Below, piece by piece: positions 1 through 11,764 of a stretch of DNA of 64,000 bases. The translations under genes were made by a program, and so were the position numbers. Origin of the DNA: Glycine soja (lineage: Eukaryota; Streptophyta; Magnoliopsida; Fabales; Fabaceae); contig NC_041002.1 of assembly GCF_004193775.1 (NCBI RefSeq), positions 4,389,261 through 4,453,260 on the forward strand. The letters are read 5' to 3'. The notes beneath the pieces were generated by a model. The model was not told where the DNA came from and did no database searches. It saw only the letters and a program-made list of their open reading frames with translations. How positions within the stretch are numbered: position 1 is the first letter of the stretch; every line of letters begins with the position of its first letter.

Positions 1-175
1 TCCGGTAGAATAAATTGTTCTACCGGAAGAAACTTCTTCCGAAAGAAGGAATTATTTTTTTTAAAATTAATTTTATTTTCAAACTTTGACACAAGGATAA
101 TTTTACCCATTCACCTAATTGCTGGGTACACCAGCAATGTTCATTGCTGGGTACACCTAGCATGTCCCTAAAGAT
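1..175. repeat. cluster of short hairpins at the left edge
   Basis: The first 27 bases form a perfect stem: TCCGGTAGAA pairs with TTCTACCGGA across a 7-base loop. A second short inverted pair (CTTCTTCCG/GAAAGAAGG) follows at about 35-48. At 119-137 and 145-166 the motif GCTGGGTACACC occurs twice, each time followed by a partly complementary arm (CCAGC or CTAGC). This is probably part of a repeat that continues to the left of the window. I do not recognise a coding region in it. Confidence 0.5.
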
Positions 176-885
176 AAGCGTTATCTTAACGCACTTTATC
201 AATGAGCTATGGTTTGGGCCGAATAGACCTAACAATAAATGGGCTCCTCAACAACTGGGCGACGAATTGGACCATTGTTTTCTTGCTTTACTACGGGCAG
301 AGGAAAGGGGAACTATGAACTTGGGCAGAAGCAGATCTTTTGCATTAAATAAATATTAAATAGTATCAGTAAATATTTATAAAAAAAAAAAATAATATAT
401 TTCCAAAAAAATTATCATTTAGAATTTATAAAAATTAATACATATAAGTTGATTTTAATTTATGAAAGATGGTTGACAGATTTTATCTCTTTATTTTTTT
501 TCTTATAAATATTTGTTGAAAATTTTATGCAAACTAGAGGCAAGTTGTTGAAAATTTAAGAAATTCTCCTATTTAAGGTATTTTTTTATTTTTTATTTAC
601 TAAATTACATGTTCCTATACAATATTATATGTTTTTTTTATTTAGTTTGGTTTCCTAAGGATTCTGTGTCAAATTAGGATTTTTTTTATATATATAGACC
701 GTAGGTATCAAACTATGATTTACTCAATATTTTTACTACATTTATGTTAAAATTTTCCTTTCAACATCTTATAATATTCATATCATTTGTTTTAATTATA
801 ATTTTAAATTATTTTCACACAAAAACATACTTAAAATTTCAATCGACCAAATTTCTTTATGACACACTAGTGATTAAAAAATAAA

Positions 886-1159
886 GGTTAAATTAATCTT
901 TTATTTCTCTAATTTATTATTTAGGGTAAATCCATTCCTTTGTTTTTTTTAGTTTAATTTGATCTTCTAAATTTTAATTTTTTTTTAAAAAATATGTATT
1001 TTATAGCACTTTAAAATCACTTAGTGTGATTTTAAACCATCACAAAAATTTCTTACAATATAAATTAAAAGATCAAATTGGATCAATTTAAAAAATTTGA
1101 GGATCAAATTAAAAAAAAAAACTAGATGACCAAGTTGAATCTAAAAAATTAATTTAACC
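886..1159. mobile_element. MITE-like element, GGTTAAATTAAT inverted ends
   Basis: The left end GGTTAAATTAAT is matched by ATTAATTTAACC at the right end, and the arms continue imperfectly inwards as alternating 'ATTTGATC/GATCAAAT' AT-rich stretches. At about 275 bp with no coding capacity it fits a non-autonomous inverted-repeat element. It is related by sequence to the elements at 2196, 40273, 40841 and 49307. The superfamily is not assigned because no clear target duplication is visible. Confidence 0.5.
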
Positions 1160-2195
1160 AAAAATAAATTCAATGAATCTATAATAAAAGGAATATTTTA
1201 AATTTATTATTATTGTCTAAAAAATACTGTCTTAAAAGTTACTGTACGTTTATTGTAGTGCACTACACGGAAAACCAGGTCAATAATAAAAGAAATTCCA
1301 AAGTAAAGCGTGTACCCTTACAACTGCCTACTAGTTATAATTTAATTTTATATAATATTTTTATATAAAAGGACAGAAATAGTATGTGAAAAAAAAAATA
1401 GTTGACTCAATTCTATCTTGTCAGTCCTTCATTCAACTCTCTTTAATATTAGAAAGTATCTTAGTCTATCTCATACAAAGTACATCTGTACGTTCAGACA
1501 ATTTAATATATTTTTATATAAAAAAGTCTCAATTTAATAAAGGTAAAATAAATTTAGTTTCCCAATTTATTTTTAATTTTGAATTTAATTTCAATAATTT
1601 AATTCTCAAATTTGATCTCTTATTTTATAAAATCATATAATATTAATTCTTTAGACCACAATTAAACATTAATTGTTAATTAATCAGTAATACTGATTGT
1701 CATGTGTCAGGTTCTTATTAAATAATACTCCACATCATAAAATAAAATACTATGTATGCCTTTATATTTCAAATCAAAATTACTCTACAACGCGTAAAGG
1801 CTACACTAGATATTTTAGAGAACCTTTCCTGAAATTTTTTAAAAAAAGTAAAAGTAAAATTTACCATAATATAACGTGATTAACAGATAATTTATTTCTT
1901 AAGTATACAATTAAAATTATCCTATTTTTTAAATATGTAATTAAAAATTTGATTTTTATTCATGCATGAAAAATGTCAATTCGTTTAATAGATCGTGGTA
2001 CCACGGGATAAACCCTAATTCACACACACAAAAAAGCAAAATCTACAATAGTGAGAGAGAAAAAAATCAATAATAGTGATAAACCATGCCGTTACTCTCG
2101 GTCATTCTCTGTATAACAAATAACAGCATTGTATCACAATTTTTAACCCTTGTATTCTATCAAGATTTCAACTATTGACTTATCAAGTTGCGTTA

Positions 2196-2725
2196 GGTTA
2201 AATGATATATTTGATTTCTTTTATCTTATTTTTTATTTAATTTGATCTTTTATCTTTTAAAAAATTTAATTTAATTTTTTATTTTTTTTATATTCAATTT
2301 AATAGCTTATCTTTTTAAAAAAATTATTTGGTTTTTTTATCTTAATCTTTTGATTTAGTTTAATTCTTTATCTTACTTTTTTTTAGTTTGTGATTCTTCA
2401 ATTTATTTAATTAAGATTGTTTTCGACTAATTATCCTTTTAGAATGTATTGTTAAAAGGCAATCATTTCCTAATGAAATTGATGTATTAATCATTTCCTT
2501 CACTTTATTTTTAACCAAAAAAAAATTATTCTTAAATGCAACCTGAATCTTAAATAGATTAAATGATTAAATTAAAAAAATAAAATAAATGATCAAAATA
2601 ATCTTTTTTAAAAATAAAAGACTAAACTGAATTAAAAAAATAAAATATCAAATTAAACTTTTTAAAAGAGAAAAAACTATATTAAACTAAAAAAATAAAA
2701 AAAGAATCAAGTAAGTAATTTCACC
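2196..2725. mobile_element. MITE-like element, about 530 bp, long imperfect inverted arms
   Basis: The left arm starts GGTTAAATGATATATTTG and the right arm, read in reverse, starts GGTGAAATTACTTACTTG. Both continue through similar TTTTATCTTATTTTTTATTTA-like sequence for at least 50 bases. It has no coding capacity and would fold into a long hairpin. It is close in sequence to the element at 49307-49783. Confidence 0.5.
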
Positions 2726-3049
2726 AATATATTATTCTCAGTCATTATCCGTGTATTGGACGCATTTTGTTGCACATGCTGTCATGTGAAGCATCAAATA
2801 GCATTAACAGCTAGCAACTGTTTTCTTAACTATAATTCGAAAAAAAAGAGAAAATTGAAAGTACGCGTCTGAGTGTGGTTTCAGTGTTTATCTCCTCTTC
2901 TTCCAGAGCGTGATTTCCGCTACTACCTACCTACCCTTTTGCAGCCACTTATACAAAGTCATTGACAAAGCCATACAAAGTCTCTTCCCCTCATAAAGCA
3001 CTGATTTTGACGCAGAGCTAGTTGTTCTGTTCTTGTTTCATTCATTGAC

Positions 3050-5057
3050 ATGGTTGCTGGTGACTACTACAGGATACTGAAGGTGAAGCATGATGCCACG
3101 GATGAAGAGTTGAAGAAGGCTTATAAAAAGTTGGCCATGAAATGGCACCCAGATAAGAACCTTGAAGACCCTCTTAGGAAAGAAGAGTTTGAGGCCAAGT
3201 TTAAACAAGTTTCTGAGGCCTATGATGTGCTAAGTGACCCCAAGAAGCGCCAGATCTATGACTTGTACGGTCACTATCCCCTTAACTCTCAACGCTTCAC
3301 CAAGGAATATGGTGGTGGGAACATGAAGGATGCAGGGGTGGTTGAAAGCAGCTTGCTTTGTACCCTTGAAGAACTTTACAACGGTTGCAAAAAGAAGTTG
3401 AAGGTCTCAAGGATTGTTGCTCCTGATGAATTCGGGTAATTAACTAATCCATGCCGTTCTAATTAGTTCATTGCATGCAGAGATTTGTGTTTTTTGTTGG
3501 TGCAGAATTCTGTGGACAAAATTTAGATACTGATTCTTAGGTATGTTGGTGCCCTTCTTCAATCAGAATTGAAAAGTTTCATAAAATTTATGTTGACATT
3601 TAATATGAACATTTATTTCGTGAATTAGCATGGTGAAGCTCTAATTTTGATTGAAAAATAACACTAAAAACACCTGATGAACTGTATCTAAGCTTTGTCC
3701 ATAACAGAATTGGAAGGGCCGATGTAAATTCCTGGTACATACGACTACTTTCATTGATTAAGATTGCAAGTTTGTGTTGGCTTCAAGGGTAGCATTTGAA
3801 TTGAGATATTAATAATAGGATCCTGTTATCCTGTGTACTTAAGGTAATGGTTAAGGAACTAAAACAGAAAATATTTATCGTAAAAAAAGTTATGAACATT
3901 ACAATTTTGCACATTCCAATAAAAAAACCTTTTTTCTTTTAATTTCATAATCAATGTCCTAAAGTATTGATTAGTATTTGTCTTACTAATATTAAAACTA
4001 AAAACACTTTTGTGTTACTGTTATCAAAGCTGTATGTACTGGAAAAAGAGGAAAATTTGCTGCTAGTATGGAATTGTATTAAAGACAATATAATTTTTTT
4101 TTTGTTGTACGATAAATCTAGGATAGTTTACATGGTAGTTGGATGACCCTTTAGCCATGCCTTGGGTGTCTGTCATTTTGTTTGGTTGTCATTATTATTA
4201 TTGTCGTCTTCATTATTATTATGTTTTGGTAGGTTTTTTCTTTTGACTTTACGCTTATTTGGCTTGATCATGCACGTTTGTGCAGTCACGCATACCTAAA
4301 CATTTATCTGTATTCTGTGCCCACAAGTGAAGAGAGGAAGGTGAAATTTAATTGTTTTGGGGATTTGCGTTTGCCCCCTTGATGTTATGTGTTAGTATGT
4401 AAAATATGTTTCATTGGTTTGTGTGAATATCAGGCTTGTAAAATATGTTTCTTTGGTTTATTCGAATATAAGGCTTATTTCCTGTTGAACTTGGCTATTT
4501 GGATCAAATTTGTATCTAAAACATAAACGTTGGAGCATATAGATTTTTCATTTTTGCCTCATTTCATTTTCACTAGGAGCCCTTTTTTTTTTTTTTTTTG
4601 TTTTGGCAGAGAGTTGAAGTCTGTAGAAGAAATTTTGAAGATAGACATAAAACCTGGTTGGAAGAAGGGCACAAAAATCACTTTTCCTGGGAAAGGCAAC
4701 CAAGAACCAGGATTTGCTCCAGCTGATCTAATATTTGTGTTGGATGAGAGTCCTCATGCTATTTTCAAGAGGGATGGAAATGATCTTGTGGCGATCCAGA
4801 AGATATTACTTGTAGATGCTCTCATAGGAAAGACTCTCAACTTGGCTACCTTGGATGGAAGAGATCTCACAATCCAAATGGCTGATATTGTGAAACCTGG
4901 CTATGAGCTGGTGATCTTAAATGAAGGCATGCCAATCTCAAAGGAACCTGGCAAGAAAGGAAACCTCAGAATCATGTTTGATGTTATTTTTCCATCAAGG
5001 CTGACCACACAACAGAAGTGTGATCTGAGAAGGATTCTCAGTGATGTTTATTACTAA
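3050..5057 (+). CDS. DnaJ/Hsp40 co-chaperone, type II (DNAJB-like), two exons
   Basis: Exons are 3050-3435 and 4610-5057, with a GT..AG intron of 1,174 bp (phase 2, FG|ELK). The spliced frame is 834 nt, 277 residues. Residues 5-70 are a J domain ([20 protein letters not shown]) with the HPD motif in KWHPDKN, the signature that stimulates Hsp70 ATPase. The C-terminal substrate-binding domains follow ([15 protein letters not shown], then [19 protein letters not shown] and [13 protein letters not shown]). There is no CXXCXGXG zinc finger, so it is class II. The Gly/Phe linker between J and C-terminal domains is only about 25 residues, with a single GGG, so the protein is shorter than the 330-350 residues usual for this family. 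It has no signal peptide or membrane segment, so it is likely cytosolic or nuclear. An untranslated leader is plausible from about 2950. Identity is secure; the partner Hsp70 is unknown. Confidence 0.9.
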
Positions 5058-5886
5058 GCCAATATTTTGAGTCTAATGGCTGTAACTATCCATTAACCAT
5101 CCTCTTTCACATGAAGATTAGTTTACACTGTAAATAACTTTTAAGTAATTCCTCTAATCTATATGAAATTTGTGTATATTACAAATATACCTAGCATAGT
5201 TGCTACTTGCTACCATATATGAAGCATGATGCAGCTTTGTAAACAAGTCTATATAAATATTTTACACTTTTGGTATTTTGACTCTGCTGTTCTAGATTAA
5301 GGAAAAAGAAATAGAACTATGGTTATCTGTGCATTGACTGTTTTCACCTAAATAGAGGTGTCTTGTTTGTTATGATGTGATTAGTTTGACATGGACTAAT
5401 TTGAAGATATTTTCATTATTAAGTGAGAATCTTTCGTGTCTCAATGTCCATTCGTTTTGGTCCCATCATTTCTGTTTCAAATTTTGCCTTTTATTTAACA
5501 GAACCTCTTCTTAAGTTGACAGTTAGAGTATTATTTCTGTTTTGTTTTTCCTTCTAAGAGAGAACTATATTTGGTGGCCAACAATAAAATTTAGTGGTTG
5601 AAGATTTTGATGGGAAGAGTAAAATAAACCCAAAACTGGCCAATAATATTGATATATATGTTAATAGATGCCCTTGTAGGTTAAACGTGAGCAACTACAC
5701 GTGTCATATTACATTGCATACTTGTGATGGTAAAAGAATGACACATATCTTCTCATTGGGAGAAAATGATGAGGACAACAACTTATTGCAATCTCAGTTG
5801 TTGGTAGTTTTGTTTTTTTTTTTTTCCTGGAATTGGTTATGGCAGAATGTGCTGTTGAGCCTTTCTGATTTTATTACATCATTCAT
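5058..5886. other. intergenic, converging 3' ends
   Basis: This stretch holds the 3' untranslated region of the DnaJ gene and the downstream side of the converging thioredoxin gene 1. There is a poly-T run near 5813-5826. I see no other gene or repeat in it. Confidence 0.6.
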
Positions 5887-6720
5887 TTATTTTCTGTGCT
5901 TCTCAATCGACCTTTTCAGCTCCTCCTTTTTCACCCCCACCACTCTATCAGCAACTTTGCCTTTCTTAACGAGTATGAATGTTGGCAATTGGTAGACCTG
6001 GAGTGCTTGAGACACTTCCTGTTATCATTTATACCATGAATACAAATCAGTTCTCAAGTGGTGAAAATCAATTATCAGAAAAAAAAAATATCATTTATAT
6101 ATTATGTATGTTGCAAAAATGCTAGCAATACACTTTTTCACACATTCTTTTGAACACATCCTGTTTTATTAGTTAAATTTTTTTGAAGATGACAAAATTT
6201 TGTAGGTTAATGATTTTCTTTCCTTATTTTGTAATTTTCAATAAATTTTAATTAATTAAAGAAAATATGTTTGAAGTATGTTTCTAGTCCTTCTCATGTT
6301 GCTTTTACAATAACTAACAAATTAGGTAAAGGGATATGAGGGACATACCGTTAACTCCTCCACATCAATCTTGATGAAGTCAACATCTGTGTAATTTCCA
6401 GCAAACTCTTGGATAACTGGGTCCATGAGTTTGCAAGGTCCACACCATGTGGCTGTGAAATCAAGTACCATCTACACCAAAGAAAGACTGTATAAGAAAA
6501 ACCAACTTTACCTTCTGATTATGTTACTAGTTAAAAGAGTGTAGCCACACAAACATACCAGTTTGTTAGTTTCTTTGGTGGCTTTATAATGAGCATTCCA
6601 TTGAGCTGTGGAGTGGAAAGCAAGGATGTTGGAACTGGATGACTCTCTTTTTGATTTTGAAGAATTGAATGACTCTGAAAACCTTTTAGAATACGAAAAA
6701 TTATAGATGGTGGGAGCCAT
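5887..6720 (-). CDS. thioredoxin h-type, gene 1 (h2-like), three exons
   Basis: Exons on the minus strand are 6720-6559, 6471-6349 and 6018-5887. Introns are 87 and 330 bp with GT..AG borders, both phase 0. The product is 138 residues. Exon 2 carries the redox centre WCGPC ([17 protein letters not shown]) and exon 3 the cis-proline loop, here QLPTF, followed by VKKGK. It reduces disulfides of target proteins using NADPH-thioredoxin reductase or glutathione/glutaredoxin, as known for the family. The 54-codon first exon is longer than in its paralogues (40 and 42 codons), is Ser-rich, and begins MAPT, not MGAN, so it lacks the Gly2 of the other two copies and cannot be N-myristoylated. The middle of exon 1 (FHSTAQWNAH) matches the family. 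A TATA-like box lies about 107 bp upstream. The gene looks intact. Confidence 0.9.
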
Positions 6721-6824
6721 GTTGGTTCTTCTTCTGGCAGGGAATGATAAACCAAGAAGCTAGAGAAGTCTAAGGTTTCTTAATTGTTTTGGACTTTGGA
6801 CGATGGCAAACTGGTTGAAAACTT

Positions 6825-6838
6825 GGAATATATATAGA
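6825..6838 (-). promoter_or_regulatory. TATA-like box of thioredoxin gene 1
   Basis: On the minus strand the sequence reads CTATATATATTCC, about 107 bp before the ATG at 6720. The intact paralogues and the pseudogene have TATA boxes at the same distance (105-111 bp), which supports the call. Confidence 0.5.
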
Positions 6839-6839
6839 A

Positions 6840-8450
6840 AGATTAACAAAGTTGTAGGAAACTAAACTACTATGTGATTTCTTTTGAAATGAATCATATT
6901 CTTTCAAGTGGGGAAAGCTGTAAAATGGACCATTGGAGCTTATTAGACAAATTCGAGAGCACAAGTGCTAGAATCAGTAGCTGGTGCTAGTAGCACCATT
7001 CATTATTCACGTTAGTTAAATGGCTGTTCGCATAACATGACGTTATTGTGAAATAAACCAATAAATAAATAAAGTATAGCCATTTTGAGTTTTCATGTTT
7101 CCCCCCAGAAAAAGGTATAATCCTGCTTTCAACCAAGGTTTTAAAAGTACTAGAACTATACTGTCACATGAATTAGTTTATTTTGATGAGATAATTATAC
7201 TTTTATTAATATTTAAAAAAAATAAAAAAATTAATTATTTTATTAACATTAATCGTTATCAAATTATATCGCTGATGATTGGCTAAAGTAGAGCAGAAAA
7301 TTCGTGCATGATCATGCACAACCTATAAAATTTGAGATGAGACGAAAAGAAGAATAATATTTATACAATTGTTTCCTCTTTCAACTCTTCTATCTCATCT
7401 TGCTTTCTATCTATGTTAATCACATTATCTCATTTTTTGCTTACTATTAGTGTATTTTTGAGTTTTTAATTGACTATACCTAATAAACATGATATGTTAG
7501 AATTGGTCTGAAAATGAAAAGAAATGGATTGAAACCTTTTTTTTTAATTGTGTTTTTAGAACAAAGTATTCATTAATTTTGTTGTTAATTAAGTTTCATT
7601 AGAAAATTTAGTCGATCCCTTTTAATAAAATTTATTTTTTCAATTGTTTTTTTCATCAAAAAAATATATGAAACTTTGTTTAAGTGATACAAACTTAATT
7701 CTACTTTGTATCAATGACTTGTTAGTATTTATATGATATATGTTCTATTCTTATTGATATATAAGTTATAACTGTATCTTATTCTCTCCTTTTAATTAAT
7801 TGACTATTTATCATTTCTCATTGCCGTCGATTTTCTTTTTTCGGATCAATGTGTTTTCATGCCATGAGAAAACCCTCTTTTATCACAAGGGAATGTAAGT
7901 GTAGGAATATTAGGCAAAGATCATTCGATCTCAAGAACCAATTTTGGCCATGAATGTTTCCAGAAAGTTTATTCCAAAAATAGAAGGCTAAACTAAACAA
8001 CATTCCTGAATAAAATTTCTCAAGAGTAAAATTAAAAAGAATAATAATGATAACCTGTCAACAATGATTCATATGCATGTTAACGTAAATTCTTCCTCAA
8101 AATGATTAATATTCTCTCAATTGAATTTGTTTTCTGTGGTGCAACTCTGCTGCAACCATACTAGGAATTGTATTTGGCTCAATGCAACATGGCATTTAAG
8201 AATCTCGCGCTTAAATTCATCTAAGCCTCAGACAGAAACCTTATGAAAAGAAAAATCCAAAATGATCAAGAAGAAGGGTGTACATTCCCCCTTGGCACAG
8301 CTTGAAGTAAAAGCATGATTTCTATATCAGCAAGAAGTTTTTTATTGAACTATTGCAGCATCTCAAGATTCTGATGTAACCCTCATCAAAAGATCTAGTT
8401 GCATAGTCATCTACTTTTGTGGAACCACCAATGAGCTGTTACACAATTGG
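6840..8450. other. AT-rich intergenic DNA, no gene seen
   Basis: This stretch is the upstream side of thioredoxin gene 1 and then AT-rich sequence. I found no domain-bearing frame, RNA gene or paired repeat in it. Confidence 0.5.
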
Positions 8451-8668
8451 ATTGCGAGAGCATATCTTTATGACAACGCATGTATGTTCTCAATCTTATG
8501 CATGATCTTCAAAGCGTTGCGATTCGTTTTATTAAGAGGCAATCTAATCGTGTTACACACTCCCTTACTAGGATATCAAGATTTTATGCTAGTTACCATT
8601 TGTTTGATTTTGCACCAACCTGTATTAAATGTTTGATCTTTAATGAAATGATCGATGTGATGTGTTAA
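8450..8668 (+). mobile_element. LINE fragment: RNase H-like C-terminus
   Basis: The frame reads VAIRFIKRQSNRVTHSLTR, then FYASYHLFDFAPTCI and a stop. This matches the usual C-terminal end of the RNase H-like domain of plant non-LTR retrotransposons (family pattern F-x-K-R-Q-x-N-x-x-A-H-x-L-A-R). Only the last 50-60 residues are visible and no upstream reverse transcriptase is attached. The usual Ala-His of the motif is Thr-His here, fitting a decayed copy. Confidence 0.6.
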
Positions 8669-8669
8669 A

Positions 8670-10640
8670 AAACACATGAATCAGTATTGAGTTCTACACA
8701 CACGTAGATACTACTTATATGATGTGTAAGGTTGGTAACTGTACAAGACTTTCTCTAACTTGAAATAAAAGTTCTAACCACGAATCATTGTCCCCTAATT
8801 TATTTATTTTTTCCAGAGTGAACGCGTATGTAGTATATCCCTTAATATTTAGTCAACTATAATGATATTGTAATCTTAAAAGCTAATGAAGAAAACAACA
8901 TGACAAAGACAAAAAGTATACAGGAAAAAAATTTATTGTTATAAAATAACAAAAATAAACATGAGAAATAAAAACACTTAAATATATTTATAGTTTTATA
9001 AATATAAATTTGTTTATTTTAATTGTTAATGAGAAGATTAACTATTGATATTTCAACACGTGTATGTAATAAACATTGAACTTTTCATCAATAATTGAGA
9101 TTACCTTTTCTTTTCTTCTTTTTTTTTTCTTTCTAAAATGAGTTACTTAATTTAATAGTCAAATATCGTAATATAATTTAATGAATGCCACATAACAAGT
9201 AAGTGGTGACAAATTATCTTCAAAAAATTAAAATCTTAAAAAAAGAAAATAGAGACAAAGAAGCAAGTGTCTTATAACTAAGAGATTGTTGTAGCTAAGT
9301 AACTTACTATAGTATATATTGATGGGACATCTATTAGAACAGCAGTTGTCTAACATTAACAGTTTTATAAATGTAGTCTATGTCATTATATTTTATAGCG
9401 TCTAAGTCGTTATTTATTGTATAAGCAATGGTTTTTTTTTGACAAAAAATAAGAAAATCATTGCCTCTTTCATTAATATATATATACAACAATCTTTAAA
9501 TTATTATTGTGATCACTGCTTTTAACTCTTGCCCATGTCGACAACATTAAAATATACTATAAATAAGTCTAAGCAATGGCTTTCTAATTTTACCCGAAAC
9601 CAACAACTAGTATAGCCAAGACAACGGAGTCACCAATTATTACAAGCAAAGATTGAATGGAGAGTGGTTATACATTTTTTTTTTTAACTTCATTGAAAAT
9701 TAGAAAAATTTGTAAGTCTTGTTTCTTATATAATGAGTTTTATTCATAATTCTACAGTTTCTAAAAAAATTATTCAATAATAAAAAGTGTGTTAGAATAA
9801 ATGTAATAGAGTGTGATGTTCAATGTTGGATTTAATTAAGAGAGAGAAAATGAAAAATTAAACTTAATCTCATTTGTTTTAGCTTTTACTACCAAATTTG
9901 AAGAAACCTATCTCTGTTTCAATGTTAAAATAAAAAAACAAAATTGTAAAGATAAAAACAAAATTATATAAACCAAATAAAAGATACAAAATTATAACGT
10001 TGTAGCAGGAAAAATAATAACATTTAATTTTTAAAATTCATGATAGCAATTATTGGAAATATTTATTATATTTAAATATCATGTTTAAAGTTTTAAAAGC
10101 ATACTTAACCCTCAAATTTTGTCAAAGCAAAATTTATTTTTTAACATGAGAATAATTAGAAAATAAATCCACTTCAAAAAAAATGAAATAATATTATTTT
10201 AATTTCTCATTAAGAAACATTTAGAGAAAAGTAGAGAGGCATTGAAAAATTATTGAAAATGATGGTTGAGATATGAAGATGAGAGAGATAGAAAATGTGA
10301 GATGTAATTGGAGATTGGATCAGAAAGGAAAAAAGAAAAAGAAAAAGAAAATAGAGAGTTATAAGAAATATAATTGTATAAAATTATTAAATATGTATAT
10401 TGTGTATATGTTTTTTCTCTTAGGGGATAACCTTATATACAGTTATTTATGCGTAACTTTTTTATAGGAGTGTAAATTGAATGATAGCCAATACATAAAA
10501 AATTAAATTGAATGAAAATTTTGATACATCTTTTAGAAATTTGTTAAAACTATATAGTTCTCTTAATATATTAAGAATATATCAATTTTAATAAATTAAT
10601 GATGAAAAAACCCAAATCTGCTGCAATGAAAGATCTGCAT
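8670..10640. other. AT-rich intergenic DNA, no gene seen
   Basis: Low-complexity AT-rich sequence with poly-A and poly-T tracts (for example near 9119-9130 and 9677-9686). No coding frame with recognisable domains was seen. Confidence 0.5.
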
Positions 10641-10649
10641 AACATACCT

Positions 10650-11351
10650 GACGCACCACCTTCTACACAAAAAACCAGCTGCATACGAATACTTTAGATA
10701 CTACCATATGCTTCAAACCATAACAAAGTCCTGCCATTTAACGAGACAGCTCCTTACACCAATCCAACAGCATCAATTCTACTCCCATAATAAAACTTCT
10801 CTACATGAATAAATTAAAAACAAAACCAAGACTGTTGTGTTCTGTTCTGATAATTTTTGTCCGTAGCCACATTTCAGTACATTCTACAATCTACCAGCAT
10901 CTCCCAAGCTCGCCACATGATTAAAAAACCCGTGACAAAACCACCATCAACATTCAACCTTCTCCTGCAAAATTGGAGCTTTTTCATAAATTTCTACACC
11001 CGAAACAATCGGGTTCTGCATCCAATCTGTCAACGAATAGCAGAAACCTTCTTTTTTGCTTTAAGTCACTTCCAAGCTTGCAGTAAAGCATTATCAAAAA
11101 TATCCTTAGGGTGAAGGCTTTTCATGTCTAAAAATAATCTGATTCCTGCCAATCCACATTGCTCTTATAACAGAAAACCACGCCACCCTCCACCCCTCCC
11201 CATCCAATCCACAAACACCTACCGAATCACAAAACTGATGAAATTGACTTCGTATATCTGCATTCAGAACTGTCAAAATCCCTATCCATTTGAAACAGAA
11301 TTCCCACACCTTAGAAAAGTTATTTTGAATATGTAAATGGATACAGCGCAA
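10650..11351 (-). mobile_element. LINE fragment: zinc-binding reverse transcriptase (zf-RVT) region
   Basis: The minus-strand frame at 11351-11106 contains KVWEFCFKWIGIL and, after a gap, RVAWFSVIRAMWIGRNQIIF. This is the pattern of the zf-RVT region at the 3' end of plant LINE ORF2 (W-x-x-C-F-R-W and A-x-W-x-I-W-x-x-R-N-x-x-x-F). Beyond it, 11105-10980 reads as DNALLQAWK followed by stop-broken frames that still resemble the LINE tail (W-L-K-A-K-K). It lies immediately downstream of the thioredoxin pseudogene, where that gene's third exon should be. Confidence 0.65.
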
Positions 11352-11416
11352 AAAAGTAATAATGCATTATGAATGTATGATGTATATAGTGTGTTGCTCT
11401 TAAGTCATAACATTAC

Positions 11417-11760
11417 CATCAGTTCATCCACATCATGAATCCCACGTTCCTGTACTTTGCAGCAAATTCTCGATAATTGTGTCCATGTATTTAAATGGTT
11501 CACACCATGTAGCCATGACATCGATCATCATATTTAGCAAAAATGGTAAAAATAAAATAAAATTAAGGGGGAGCCAATCTCATCATGAAAGCTAAAAATG
11601 AAAAAGAAAACGATTATAGCTGTCATAACATACCAATTTGTTAGTTTCTTTGGAAGCATCAAAATGAGCCTTCCTTAGCACCAGAATAGTAGGTGAGAAT
11701 GTGGCTGGATGCCTTTGATGATTTATGAGCATTCTCCTTGTTGGATAAGTCGGCTCGCAT
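11417..11760 (-). pseudogene. thioredoxin h pseudogene (exons 1 and 2 only)
   Basis: Exon 1 (11760-11634) and exon 2 (11531-11417) align with thioredoxin gene 2 (17306-17981), and the upstream DNA with the CTATAAATGA box at 11880-11871 is also shared. Damage is clear. There is a 2-base deletion in exon 1 between GCTAAG and GAAGGCTCAT, a lost acceptor (AG to AT before exon 2), and the active site reads TWCEPF where intact copies have TWCGPC. There are further small deletions in exon 2 (IIENLLQS and GFMMWMN frames). Exon 3 is absent and LINE sequence begins about 65 bp downstream. This is a dead tandem duplicate of gene 2. Confidence 0.88.
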
Positions 11761-11764
11761 CATG

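Noticed and set aside
5594..5995. 133-residue plus-strand frame as a gene
   Set aside because: It overlaps the third exon of thioredoxin gene 1 on the opposite strand, is low in complexity and has no domain.
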